This document shows positions 26,301-37,544 of a stretch of 64,000 nucleotides of DNA, piece by piece; within the stretch, counting starts at the first letter, position 1; each line of letters opens with the position of its first letter. The position numbers and the translations under genes were made by a program. Below the pieces are notes generated by a model. It worked only from the letters and a program-made list of their open reading frames with translations. It did not search any database and was not told the DNA's origin. This DNA is from Tetranychus cinnabarinus (Eukaryota; Arthropoda; Arachnida; Trombidiformes; Tetranychidae): NCBI GenBank assembly GCA_022266195.1, contig WHVY01000002.1, positions 7,951,001 to 8,015,000 on the forward strand, in the 5' to 3' direction.

Positions 26301-26449
26301 CAAAGTAGGAGTAGCAAGTAACAAGGAAATTAACCAGATAAAGGCAATAATAAATAAGGTACTTGTACATTCGGATGGCTAAAGGCCGGGTCACTGCTTG
26401 ATGACGAGCGAGTGAAATGGCAGCACGAATAAAATGTAGACATTTACGG
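26301..26449 (-). pseudogene. Fragment of the kinin receptor gene
   Basis: This stretch is a mutated copy of about 150 bases from the receptor exon at 12931-13878 (around 13180-13335), covering the DRH region at the end of TM3, the second intracellular loop and TM4. HQAVTRPLAIRMYK is still readable. The Asp of the DRH motif is Ala, and a five-base deletion just after RMYK shifts the frame. Both ends run into unrelated sequence. It cannot make a receptor and is best read as a transposed or recombined gene fragment between duplication block B and the large inverted repeat. Confidence 0.85.
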
Positions 26450-26539
26450 TTGTTAAAAAAGACATAATTAACACAATTATCACATTTAAACACAAATTCA
26501 CACAAACACAAATGAACAAAAACGGCTAAAAATGAATCG

Positions 26540-29500
26540 TTGTTCCAAATTGAGACTCTGTTGATTTGTAGTTGCATAAAAACTGAGTGCTTTTGTGAAA
26601 TTTAAATGTTTCTCTGATGAACAGTTTTGGAGAGATCGAAGTCGAAATTGCAACTTCGATCGCTTTTTATGCAACTACGGAAGCAGATTTGATCATAGAA
26701 CTCGTTGAACTGATGTAACTATTGATAGCCAACTAGAAAATGTACTTATTTTGAGAAATAGAACTTTTCTTTTTCTGCAAAACATATTAGTTCGATTTTC
26801 AGTTAAATCGATCGGTCTCTGTGAACGAAAAAGTTAGCGAGCTGAAGTGTGTTATTTGTCTATAAAAATTGTTAGTTCACATCTTGGACTGAATAAATTT
26901 AACAGTTTAATAACAGTTCTCTTGATTTTGGCCATTAGTATTAAAACTCTGAGCCTTAATATTTCGAGAATGGCATCACCTACAATCATTATTCTTGAAC
27001 CAATTTAATTCTTAACTAATTAATAATCCAACACAATCAAAAAACTTTCCATTAGCGCATTTGGTTCATAATATTTGGCTTTTTAATGTGCTAGCAACAA
27101 CCTATTTAACAAAACAAACTCATATTAACACATATCTTGGTAAATGAAGCAATTTTCTGGTTTCACTTACAAACGAAATGCAAAAAGTAATGCAAAAGCC
27201 TCGAACGTTTGAGTTATGAGTTGCGACTTTGTGGGTTTTGTAGGGACATAAAAACTGCATCTATTGGTACTATTAAATAAATCATCCGATGGACAGTTTT
27301 CTAGAAAATTGAGGTCGAAGTTGAAACTTCGATCGCTGTTTGTGCAGCTATGGAACAAGATTTTTGCACAAAACTTATTTCACTGGTGTATCCTTTAATT
27401 ATCAACCAGGAAATGGTCTTATTTTGAGAAATAAAGCTTTTCTTTTTCGAATAAACAGATAAGTTCGATTTTCAATTAAGTCGATCACTTTGCGTGACCG
27501 TTAGAGTTAGAACGCTAAAACTTATTGTGGGTCAACAAAAACGATTGGTACACATCATGGACTGGATAGTTTTACCAATTTTTAAACAGTTATCTTGATA
27601 TTCGCAATTAGACTTAAAACTTTGAACATCGATATTTAGAGAATGGCATCAACTACAATCATCATTCGTTCACCAATGCCATTCTTTACTAATAACTTAT
27701 TCAATTTAATCGAATAACTTTCAATTAGTGCATTTGGTTCATGATATTTGGGCTTCAAATACACGAGAAACATAATTTCACTGGTGTATCCTTTAATTAT
27801 CAACCAGGAAATGGTCTTATTTTGAGAAATAACATTTTCTGCTTCTGCAAAACAGATCAAAGTCCATTTTCAGTATAACCCATCGTTTTCTGTGATTACA
27901 AAAGTTAGAGAGATGAAACTTATTATGCGTATATAAATATTGTTGCTTCATAGTATGGATTGAATGATTTCATCGATTTATCGACAGTTTTCTTGATTGC
28001 GACCAGTGGTCTTAAAACTTTGAGGCTCAATATTTAGAAGATGGTAGCACCTACAGTCGTCATTCTTTCATCAAACATTAGACCGCATTATGGGCTATGA
28101 TGTATCAAAATATTGAATTATTAAAAACTCAATAAAAAAAGTTATAGCATCGCATTACTTATGTTACCAGATTTGAGACTTGATTAATAAAGTTAAATGG
28201 TAACCCAACACAAATCTCAGGTATTGGAAAGATATTCATTATATAATGAATTAACTCAGATTTTCTTTGGTATTCACTCATACAATATTATAGCGCATAA
28301 TGAAATCTAATGATCGATCAAAGAATGATGACTGTAAGTGAGGCCATTCTCGAAATATCGAGGCTCAAATTTTCAAGATGCATGGCCAAAATCAAGAGAA
28401 CTGTTGTTGAATTGAGGAAATGTTCCAATTCATGATATGAACAAGCAGTTTTTATGGACAAATAAAAAAGTTTGAGGTCTCTAACTATAACGGTCTAGCA
28501 AAGTGATCGATTTAACTGAAAATCGAACTAAACTGTTTTACAGAAAAAGAAAAGTTTTGTTTTACAAAATTAGTACATTTTCTGGTTGATAATTAAAAGA
28601 TAAACCAGTAAAATAAGTTTCGTGCAAGAATCTTGTTCCATAGCTGCACAAACAGCGATCGAAGTTTCAACTTCGACCTCGATTTTCTATAAAACTCTCC
28701 ATCGAATGAGTTATTCAATGGAACCAATAGATGCAATTTTTATGTCCCTACAAAACCCTCAAAGTCGCAACTCATAACTCAAATGTTCGAGTCTTTTGCA
28801 TTACTTTTTGCACTTCATTTGTAAGTGAAACCAGAAAATTGCTTCATTTACCAAGATATGTGTTAATATGAGTTTGTTTTGTTAAATAAGTTGTTTCTCG
28901 TGTATTTGAAGCCCAAATATCATGAACCAAATGCACTAATTGAAAGTTATTCGATTAAATTGAATAAGTTATTAGTAAAGAATGGCATTGGTGAACGAAT
29001 GATGATTGTAGTTGATGCCATTCTCTAAATATCGATGTTCAAAGTTTTAAGTCTAATTGCGAATATCAAGATAACTGTTTAAAAATTGGTAAAACTATCC
29101 AGTCCATGATGTGTACCAATCGTTTTTGTTGACCCACAATAAGTTTTAGCGTTCTAACTCTAACGGTCACGCAAAGTGATCGACTTAATTGAAAATCGAA
29201 CTTATCTGTTTATTCGAAAAAGAAAAGCTTTATTTCTCAAAATAAGACCATTTCCTGGTTGATAATTAAAGGATACACCAGTGAAATAAGTTTTGTGCAA
29301 AAATCTTGTTCCATAGCTGCACAAACAGCGATCGAAGTTTCAACTTCGACCTCAATTTTCTAGAAAACTGTCCATCGGATGATTTATTTAATAGTACCAA
29401 TAGATGCAGTTTTTATGTCCCTACAAAACCCACAAAGTCGCAACTCATAACTCAAACGTTCGAGGCTTTTGCATTACTTTTTGCATTTCGTTTGTAAGTG

Positions 29501-30105
29501 AAACCAGAAAATTGCTTCATTTACCAAGATATGTGTTAATATGAGTTTGTTTTGTTAAATAGGTTGTTGCTAGCACATTAAAAAGCCAAATATTATGAAC
29601 CAAATGCGCTAATGGAAAGTTTTTTGATTGTGTTGGATTATTAATTAGTTAAGAATTAAATTGGTTCAAGAATAATGATTGTAGGTGATGCCATTCTCGA
29701 AATATTAAGGCTCAGAGTTTTAATACTAATGGCCAAAATCAAGAGAACTGTTATTAAACTGTTAAATTTATTCAGTCCAAGATGTGAACTAACAATTTTT
29801 ATAGACAAATAACACACTTCAGCTCGCTAACTTTTTCGTTCACAGAGACCGATCGATTTAACTGAAAATCGAACTAATATGTTTTGCAGAAAAAGAAAAG
29901 TTCTATTTCTCAAAATAAGTACATTTTCTAGTTGGCTATCAATAGTTACATCAGTTCAACGAGTTCTATGATCAAATCTGCTTCCGTAGTTGCATAAAAA
30001 GCGATCGAAGTTGCAATTTCGACTTCGATCTCTCCAAAACTGTTCATCAGAGAAACTTTAAAACCTTACAAAATGTCCCTACAAACCAACAGAGTCTAAA
30101 TTGGA
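26540..30105. repeat. Large inverted repeat with tandem sub-units
   Basis: The left arm (about 26540-28100) and right arm (about 28280-30105) are reverse complements around a spacer of about 180 bases. A 192-base open-frame segment at 27167-27358 is identical in translation to 29306-29497 on the other strand. Within the right arm, landmarks such as the GAAGTTTCAACTTCGA palindrome recur at about 28670, 29340 and 30005, a period near 670 bases. The left arm has the same series at 26640 and 27310, but its inner unit has lost about 300 bases (junction near 27770). Open frames inside are TTG-started and mirrored between arms, so I do not call genes. If transcribed through, it would fold into a long hairpin RNA. 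Confidence 0.85.
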
Positions 30106-30274
30106 AACAAATTTATTTTTACTAGTTTTTGCCCATTTGTACCACTCTTAACAAATTTTATTTAACTTTATTTTATTTATGATTTTTCACAATAATTTTA
30201 GTCAACAAACAGTCATATACAAAATCAAAACAAAGTCTCAAGATGATTGCATTTGCAATAGCTATTTATTCATA

Positions 30275-32125
30275 AATTAACTTGATTAAGATCTTAGCGA
30301 CGATCTTAAATCAAAAGTAACAAAAAGATACATATTTTTGTACACAGACATTACAGCATTGATGAGTTTAAAGTTTAAAAATATACAAATTCAAGTGCTA
30401 ATTAGAAAAGACTCATTCGTTAGATGAATTTGCCCATTCAACAGGGATGCTAAGATTATTGCTCTCCCGTCTTTTTGGAACACTTTTAATCTTTAATTTG
30501 GCCGCAGCTGAAAAGGAACCCATTCGGAAACCGCTTTTAACATTACTGTTACTACTCTTGGGATTCTTTGCGTTGTTATTTTGGTTCAATTTTTCAACCA
30601 AATCAATTTCTTTAGTGAATTCATCTGCTCGTTTCAAAGCTCTTGCATAAGCAACATCCTTAGCGTCATTAGCTGGTAAATCTTGCGTGGAACTGATTTG
30701 CTCTAAGAATTTCTCTAATTTATCGTCAAAATATGGAGGACACAATTTTCCATTTTCTGCACATTCCACCACCCACTCTAAGGACACTTTAGATATACTT
30801 CGATATTTTTCTTCGTGTCGATTGAGATTATATGCTTCACGAGAAGTCATATGAGGTCCAATAATTACATGCGTAACTGCAGATACAAGTTCGTTATAAA
30901 CAATGCCTCCAAGACGAGAGATGAGTTTTTTTACATTTTGATGATAATTAGTGCCTAAACCACAAAAACAAAAACTGAGTCCGTCGAAAACAACAGTGGA
31001 AGGAATCGTTTTGGTGAAAACTAGTTTTTCAATTATTGTAAAAATATCTTTTTTGAGAGGTAGAACAGGCAAAGAATTGTCTTGAGTTGAAGTACAGTTT
31101 TGACTACAACTTTGCAATTGTTTCCGTTTTCTTTCCCTTTCTGCTCGTTTCAACTCATTCACAGCATTGTCGTCTCTTAAACAGTATTTTGGATCATCTT
31201 CCATTTGAGGAATCCCTTGCAGTTGTGATTTATTGATCCAGTCAATATTAACTATTTTTACGTCTGGGTCACTCATTGCAGCTTTATATTTGTCACCAGC
31301 TTTACTAGCTACAACTAAATGAGTAGTTTTGTTATTAGGATCAATTTGAGTTGATTGTGTATACTCAGTATCAGCATCGTATTGGTTCAAAAGCAACCCG
31401 GAATGCCAGTTGCCTCCGTTTGTAACAACCATTTGTTTAATTTTTATTCTTTCACGTTGTTCAAACTGAAAAGAAAAAAAAGTCAGCTGTAAAATTAGAG
31501 ACACTTTCATTTTTTAAAACTTACCCCTGATACACAAATATTCATTCCTGCAAACACAGGTAGAGTGAACTCTTGGGGGTCTAACTCTTTTATATCAAGA
31601 ATATCTTCTCTCTTTTCCCAGCATCTAAATACCCATCCAGGACGCATTACAGGTTTGTTTGCTTTCCTAAAATGTTTTACTTTTTCGGTGTTCCAGTTTG
31701 TAGCAACAATGTGAGTTGTCTTTGCATATAGCGCTGGTTTAAAAATACCACCCATGGCACGAGTTTTACTCCTAATTTCAGAAACAACAGAATTATCTGA
31801 AATACCAGAGAATGTTAAAGATACTTTTTTCATACAAGTACTGGCGATGTGAGGATGCTTGAATGAAAGCAAGTCTTTAGGCTTTCTTGGATTTATTGAG
31901 AGCAAGGCAAAAGCTGAGAAAATTTTTAGACTCTTTTTGGATTTGAGAAGTGAAAACTCGCTAGATTCGAATGAATCCAAAACTAAAACAGGATTTTCTT
32001 GAAGCGAGATCATTTCATCAATTTCTGAGAAATCAATCCAGCGAGGATTAAACACCTCGCGTAAAAGCGAGTTGTAGGCTGATCGTAGTCCATCAAAGTC
32101 TTGTGATTTGAGGAAAAAAATTTCG
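30275..32125. repeat. Segmental duplication block A, copy 2
   Basis: Counterpart of 18385-20273, in the same orientation, including intron 2 and the 3' flank of the TopBP1-like gene. The similarity stops at its 5' side inside exon 2, where unrelated sequence begins just beyond the ATG at 32130. The right border of the large inverted repeat lies about 170 bases away from its 3' side. Confidence 0.85.
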
Positions 32126-32130
32126 AACAT
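30413..32130 (-). CDS. TopBP1-like protein, copy 2, 5'-truncated
   Basis: Two exons, 31525-32130 and 30413-31465, keep an open frame of 552 residues. Compared with copy 1 it lacks exon 1 and the first 29 or so residues of exon 2. Its ATG at 32130 arose at the breakpoint (MFEIFFLKSQ against LFKIFFLKSQ in copy 1). BRCT0, BRCT1, BRCT2 and BRCT3 are all present. It differs from copy 1 by only a handful of substitutions and one deleted codon in the linker before BRCT3, and carries no stop or frameshift. It is either a very young pseudogene without its own promoter, or a shortened working gene that acquired a new one. The basic exon-1 segment that might target copy 1 to the nucleus is absent. Confidence 0.7.
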
Positions 32131-32401
32131 GGCAATAGACTCTAATTACATTTAAATTCAAACGATCAAAAAACATGGTTCACAAATATAAATAAACAAA
32201 ACTGGATTTAACACATGTGAGATTGTTTTGGTTAACAAGTAAAATTATTATTTGGCGGCTAACTCAAATTTTTAATAATTTCAATAAAATTTAAATCTCA
32301 ATAATAATTTTTCAACCACCATATCAGCCATAACATTGAAAAAAGCGTTAAAATAAACGTAGAATAATAAAAGTAGGAATTTTTAATCGAAGCTAACATC
32401 T

Positions 32402-33101
32402 TAACCATCTAAAAATCTTTAAAAATGACCAAGTTGAGTGATACTATCGAAGTAGTATCGCAAGATTATCCCACAGTCTTCAAGAATCCAATTTAATTTG
32501 ACTCATCTCGGATATATTAAATTAGTTAACTGTATATCTTTAAACATTTAAAAACAAATTGAATTAGCTTATAAATTATCAAGATGAGTTTGGAAGGTAA
32601 AAAAACATTGAAAATGCTACAAATTATTCCTGACTCTGAAGAACCAGAACAATACAACACTGGAACCAGTGTCAAACCAGGATTTGGGTTATTTAAAGGA
32701 CGGTTAGATTCTTACATTGGGTTTTAAATTGCCTAAATTGTTACTTTTTAGCTCTAAATCAAACTAGATTTAGGATTTGATCAATCAAGTGTGAAATTAA
32801 TGTTTACCAACACAAACAGTCTAATTGATCAACAATGGCTTTGATGCCTCCTAACTTTTTGGGATTAATTTTTACGTAAAATTGGCGAACAATACTTTTT
32901 GTCTTTATCTCGACCCCACTTGTTGAATCCTATTGAAAGTTAAGGCTAAAGGACTCTTATCGATTAAATTTGTAACATGGAAACTTTGCTTTCGAATCAA
33001 TTGAAGGTTGAATAGAAGGTAAGTCAAAAATTAAATGAATAAATAATCATTACCATCATCATGAACTGGAGAGACGCATTAATCACCTTAATCGGTGGTT
33101 T
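32402..33101. repeat. Segmental duplication block B, copy 2
   Basis: Counterpart of 25579-26272, same orientation. Here the block lies just upstream of TopBP1-like copy 2 and about 1.1 kb before GBA paralog 2. So blocks A and B are adjacent in this copy, while in the first region they are separated by HDHD2 and GBA paralog 1. Confidence 0.85.
32584..32727 (+). CDS. Small open frame within duplication block B
   Basis: An ATG-started frame of 47 codons begins MSLEGKKTLKML and ends with GRLDSYIGF before TAA. I do not recognise a family. The frame is retained in the other block at about 25756-25907, except that the first ATG is ATT. The nucleotide identity extends equally far beyond the stop, so conservation of the frame alone does not show coding use. 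It may be a small protein, a relic exon, or chance. Confidence 0.2.
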   Translation: MSLEGKKTLKMLQIIPDSEEPEQYNTGTSVKPGFGLFKGRLDSYIGF

Positions 33102-34166
33102 CCATATTGATTATAGACTTAATGAGACTATTACTTAAATTGGAAGAATCCCGAAATTCAAATGTCTAAACACAGACAGATAATGCTGGGAAAAGTCAAA
33201 GTTAATCACCATATCAACTGAGGAGTAAAGCAAACAAATGAAATTATGAGTTAACGAGTTAAAGGTAAGATCGTTTCTTGAGATGTTTTCATGTTTAAAA
33301 TAATAAAAATGAAAAATTTGATTCCAATAATTTTCTTTGCATTTCAACTTCAATCAATAAACTATTGGTAATCAATCTTGCAATATCAGATAATGGATTG
33401 ATCATGAATATAATAATGTAGTTCAAAAAAGGGTTGCAAATTTCAACTTTAATGTAAGTAAAAAAAAAGTTATCATCATAATCAGTCTAGTTTAATGTTG
33501 ACTTGGTTGTTCAATGTTTGCATGATAAAGATCAGCTGAAGTTTATTGTTTTCATTTTTGACACCAATTATTATTAATCAATGCTGAACTAGATTGGAAG
33601 GGAGAGAAAGAGAAAGATGAAAATCTGATGATCGTTTTCATAGAAACATGAATTGAACACTTGAAATATCAATATTTTTTGTATTTCCATCTTTCTCTCT
33701 CTCTCGCTCTTCTTCTCCCTTCATAAAGATCTCTTTATAAACTTCTCTCTTCCGTTACTCACCCTCATTTTCATCTCAATTTGATTTAATTCTGAGTTTT
33801 TCCCGATTAAAATTGGTTATTGTTACGGTAAACAGTTACTCTATTAATTGTCAAGTGAAACATTGTCCAATGTTACCAAACTTGCTTATTGTTGATACCA
33901 GTACATTACAAACGCAAAACCCAACCGCTATCTTCAGTGTAAATATTTATTAAGAGTGATCTTTTTAGTTATCATTTCATTCGTTTACAATTGTTACCCT
34001 TTAAGTTTAGTTGCTTTTACCTTTGAGTAATCCTTGTCTAGACATAACCAGACAAGACATTGAGTCAAAGTTCAACCCAAAACGGTTACAAAAATTAATT
34101 TATTTACAAGATTTGTTAGAAGATAAGAAAAGAAAACGTGAGAAAAGAAGAAACAAAGAATAAAAA
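33102..34166. other. Region upstream of GBA paralog 2
   Basis: No gene is recognised. A CT-rich run near 33685-33750 (with TTTATAAAC at about 33735) and purine-rich sequence near 33600 and 34120-34165 may belong to the promoter and 5' UTR of GBA paralog 2, but I cannot fix a start site. Confidence 0.4.
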
Positions 34167-36854
34167 ATGAATCATTCGACTGGTTTACAAGTGTTAACAT
34201 TGACTGTTATGCTACTCTTTGTTACCTTAATCCATGGTAATGATGATCACTGTGTTAAAGAATATTTTGACCAAAATTCATTTGTTTGTGTGTGCAATAT
34301 CAGTGTTTGTCCAAACATCGAACCAGCAACTCCAGTTTCAAAGGGTTACATTGACTCATGGGAATCTTCGCGAGACCAGTATCGTTTCCATCGGACACAA
34401 TTGTCTATCAATGACTTGACTCGTCCCCTCGAGTCTAATATGCTTCAAAAGTTGACTTTACCATACAAAAAGTTACGGATTCAGATAAACATTGATGACC
34501 AAAGGCAAACCATTCATGGTTTCGGTGGAGCTATAACAGATGCAACTGGATTAAACTTGCTCAATTTACCTGTCAATTTGTCCGACTCTATTATGAGTAA
34601 CTATTTTTCAAAGAATGGTCTCGACTATTCAGTTACTCGCGTCCCAATTGGAGGAACCGATTTCTCGACTCGCATTTACACCTATGCTGATGACCATTCA
34701 GATGACTTTGAGCTTGAACATTTTGCTCTTGAGCCCGAAGACAAACTTTTAAAGGTAAATCAAATCAAATCGTTATAATTGAAAACAAAACAACATATTG
34801 CTCCTTCACATTATATCGCAACTTTCAATTCAGCGATACTATCACAATAACAGATATAACATGTCGTTAATACATAAGATATGATTGATAAGATAGTTTA
34901 ATATGGGAATTTCTCCTGTTTATTCAGATTCCTTTAATCAAACAAGCCTTGAAACTAAAGGAAGGCAACCTTAAACTATTGGGTAGTGCCTGGTCACCAC
35001 CGGGTTGGATGAAGACCAATAACAATATTACTGGAAGTGGGTTTCTCAAAGGATCACCGGGAGGACCTTATTACAAAGCTTGGGCTAAATACTATGTCAA
35101 GTAAGAATCTAATTGAAATTTTACTCTATTTGCATACACAGTAATCTATTGACTTGCCGATCATTATCTTTTTTCTCGCAATTAAAATTGATTCTAACCC
35201 TTTTATCAGGTTAATTTATTCCTGTAATACTTTTCCTTGAAACTAAAAATGAATTATGCAACGAGAAAGTTGAATCATATGATGATGGTGATACACATTT
35301 CGTTCTGATTTGTAGCTATTGGTTCTTGATCATGAATAATTTGCACTTGTTGTTTTCAGGTCATCCATGTAACATTTTACATTATTGATCATTAACTGGC
35401 AAACCCAGAAACATTTGTAATTGACCTAAAACTAGGCTAGGGAAGACTCGTTCAACAATAGAGACACAAAGAGGAATTTTTTTTCAATTAGTTCATGAAT
35501 ATGTGATGTTATTTCATGAGGAATCAAAAGGAAGCTACAAGATAAAATCAGAAATTTAGGTCATTGGCAGTGTTGAATGTTTACTTTTAAATTTGATCAA
35601 TTCATTGCTACCTCGTGTGTTTAATAGTTTATAAATGCAATGATAATTTATTTTACCATTTTTTTGTTCAATAACTTCAATGCACTGAACAAACTTCCAT
35701 CTTGTTGCTGATCATTAACAAATGTTTGCTTATTATGAAGTTATTAAATCAACTTATTTACAATTCAGTAATATTCCAAGATTAACAATGTTTTTGTTAA
35801 ATTTGTTTACTTTCCATTCTTATTATTAACAGTAATGTTTTAATTTTCCCGTGAATAATTTTTTAACTTTGTTACTTTCAGGTTTTTGGAGGCTTATGCT
35901 AAAGAGGGTATTGATTTCTGGGGTATAACTACCCAAAATGAACCAACTCAGGCAATTGTTCATCAAGAATTTTTCTACAACTGCCTTGGCCTAACTCCAC
36001 AACAGTTACGTGACTTTGTTAAACTTGATCTTGGTCCTGTCCTACGTGATGCTGGCTACGGAACTGATAAACTTCAAGTTCTTCTGCATGACGATATAAG
36101 AGACTTTCTTCCCAGCTATACAGAGGCCGTTTTAAATGATACCGAAGCTGCCTCGTATGTTACTGGTATTGGTTACCATTGGTACAAAAATGGTCTTGAA
36201 GATTTTTACGAGAATCTCAATTTAGTTCACAGCAATTTCCCAAATCATTTCCTTTTCTCTACGGAAGCTTGTGAAGGTTTTGCCCGATTTAGCACTGAAA
36301 GAGGTAAACCCAATTAAATTTCCTTATTTCCTTATTAAGTTGCTTTTTGAATAAGTCTTGTGTTTAACATTAATATGTAAAAACATTTATCATCATCTCT
36401 ATATTTATCAGCTCAACTTGGTAACTGGACTCGTGCTGAAACTTATGCCGTCGATATCATTGAGGACTTGAATAGATTCACAACTGGATGGTTGGACTGG
36501 AATCTTGCTCTTAATACGCAAGGAGGTCCTTCATGGGCGGAAAATTGGACTGATGGTTTGATACTTGTGGATGCCAGTAAAGCTACTTATTATCGTAACC
36601 CAATGTTTTATTCATTGGGACATTTCTCAAAGTTTATTCCGCCTAATTCAGTCTATATTGGCCATGAAGTTCAAGGTGATTCTCAAGGCGTTTATGTGGC
36701 AGCTTTTATTGACCCATCAGATCAAATGGTGATGGTTATCCTTAATACAAATGATAGTCCTGTTGATCTTATTATTGAAAAATTTACCTCAGTCTCAGTT
36801 CCAATTGCCATGGATGCTCATTCAATTAGAACACTAATCACTCCTCGAATCTAA
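34167..36854 (+). CDS. Lysosomal glucosylceramidase, paralog 2
   Basis: Second GH30 glucocerebrosidase. Exons are 34167-34754, 34928-35100, 35882-36303 and 36412-36854, giving 541 residues. It has a signal peptide (LTLTVMLLFVTLIHG), FVCVCN near the N-terminus, FGGAITDATG, acid/base Glu274 in QNEP, nucleophile Glu382 in STEACEG, then DWNLALN, GGPSW and LGHFSKFI near the C-terminus. The intron phases equal those of paralog 1, but intron 2 is about 780 bases, against 68 there. The two proteins are clearly diverged, so the GBA duplication is older than the near-identical blocks A and B around it. AATAAA-type signals follow near 37065-37080. Confidence 0.95.
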
Positions 36855-37544
36855 GCTTAGGAAGTATATTAACGAACAAAAAAGTAACAATAATTATTTT
36901 CATTATCATTATCATGATTAATACATACTAAAACCTAAACAAAAAGTCATACAACCTGAAATGTATTTATAAATGGAGAAACGTTCAAATTGAATGGCAA
37001 TTGATCTAATCAATTACAAACAATTTTTATCTCACTGTATTTCTTTCAAATTATTTTAAAAATAATAAAATAATAAATAAAGAGCACTAATTAAATGTCC
37101 CATTAACCTTAATGTTTCAATCATTATTTAACCCTTTCAGTTATGCTATGCAATAATACATTATGCATGTAATTCAAAATTCATGACCAATGACAAGCAT
37201 ATCTTCATTATTAGCTCGAATCGTTTATCAATCATTTCAATGTCCATCAGTGACTCTGAAAATTCTGATAGTTTTACTCTATTCTAATTTCATAGGAAAT
37301 TTATTTTCAAATTCAATGATGCTAATTATGATCAATTGAATGGCACTGACTTGATTATGCTTCATGGTAAAGATGAGCGATATCCATTTTTAGTAAGTGT
37401 GGCAAAGAGTAAGTTATACTCTTTGAATTAAGTTACTTAAAAAATTTTAGCTCTAATCAGCTTAAGCTGCTTAGCTCACTTCAGCTCAACTTATAAATAG
37501 CTTAGTTTGACTGTCTTCGGTATCTAGTCACGATTAATGTTTAC
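36855..37544. other. Intergenic, GBA paralog 2 to membrane protein
   Basis: Contains the probable polyadenylation region of GBA paralog 2 (AATAAA-like repeats near 37065-37080) and, near 37435-37505, several AGCTTA/TAGCT words before the next gene. I see no further gene. Confidence 0.5.

Noticed and set aside
27167..27358. 63-codon frame identical to one at 29306-29497 on the other strand
   Set aside because: Both lie at mirrored places in the inverted repeat and are TTG-started; the identity comes from the repeat, not from protein conservation.
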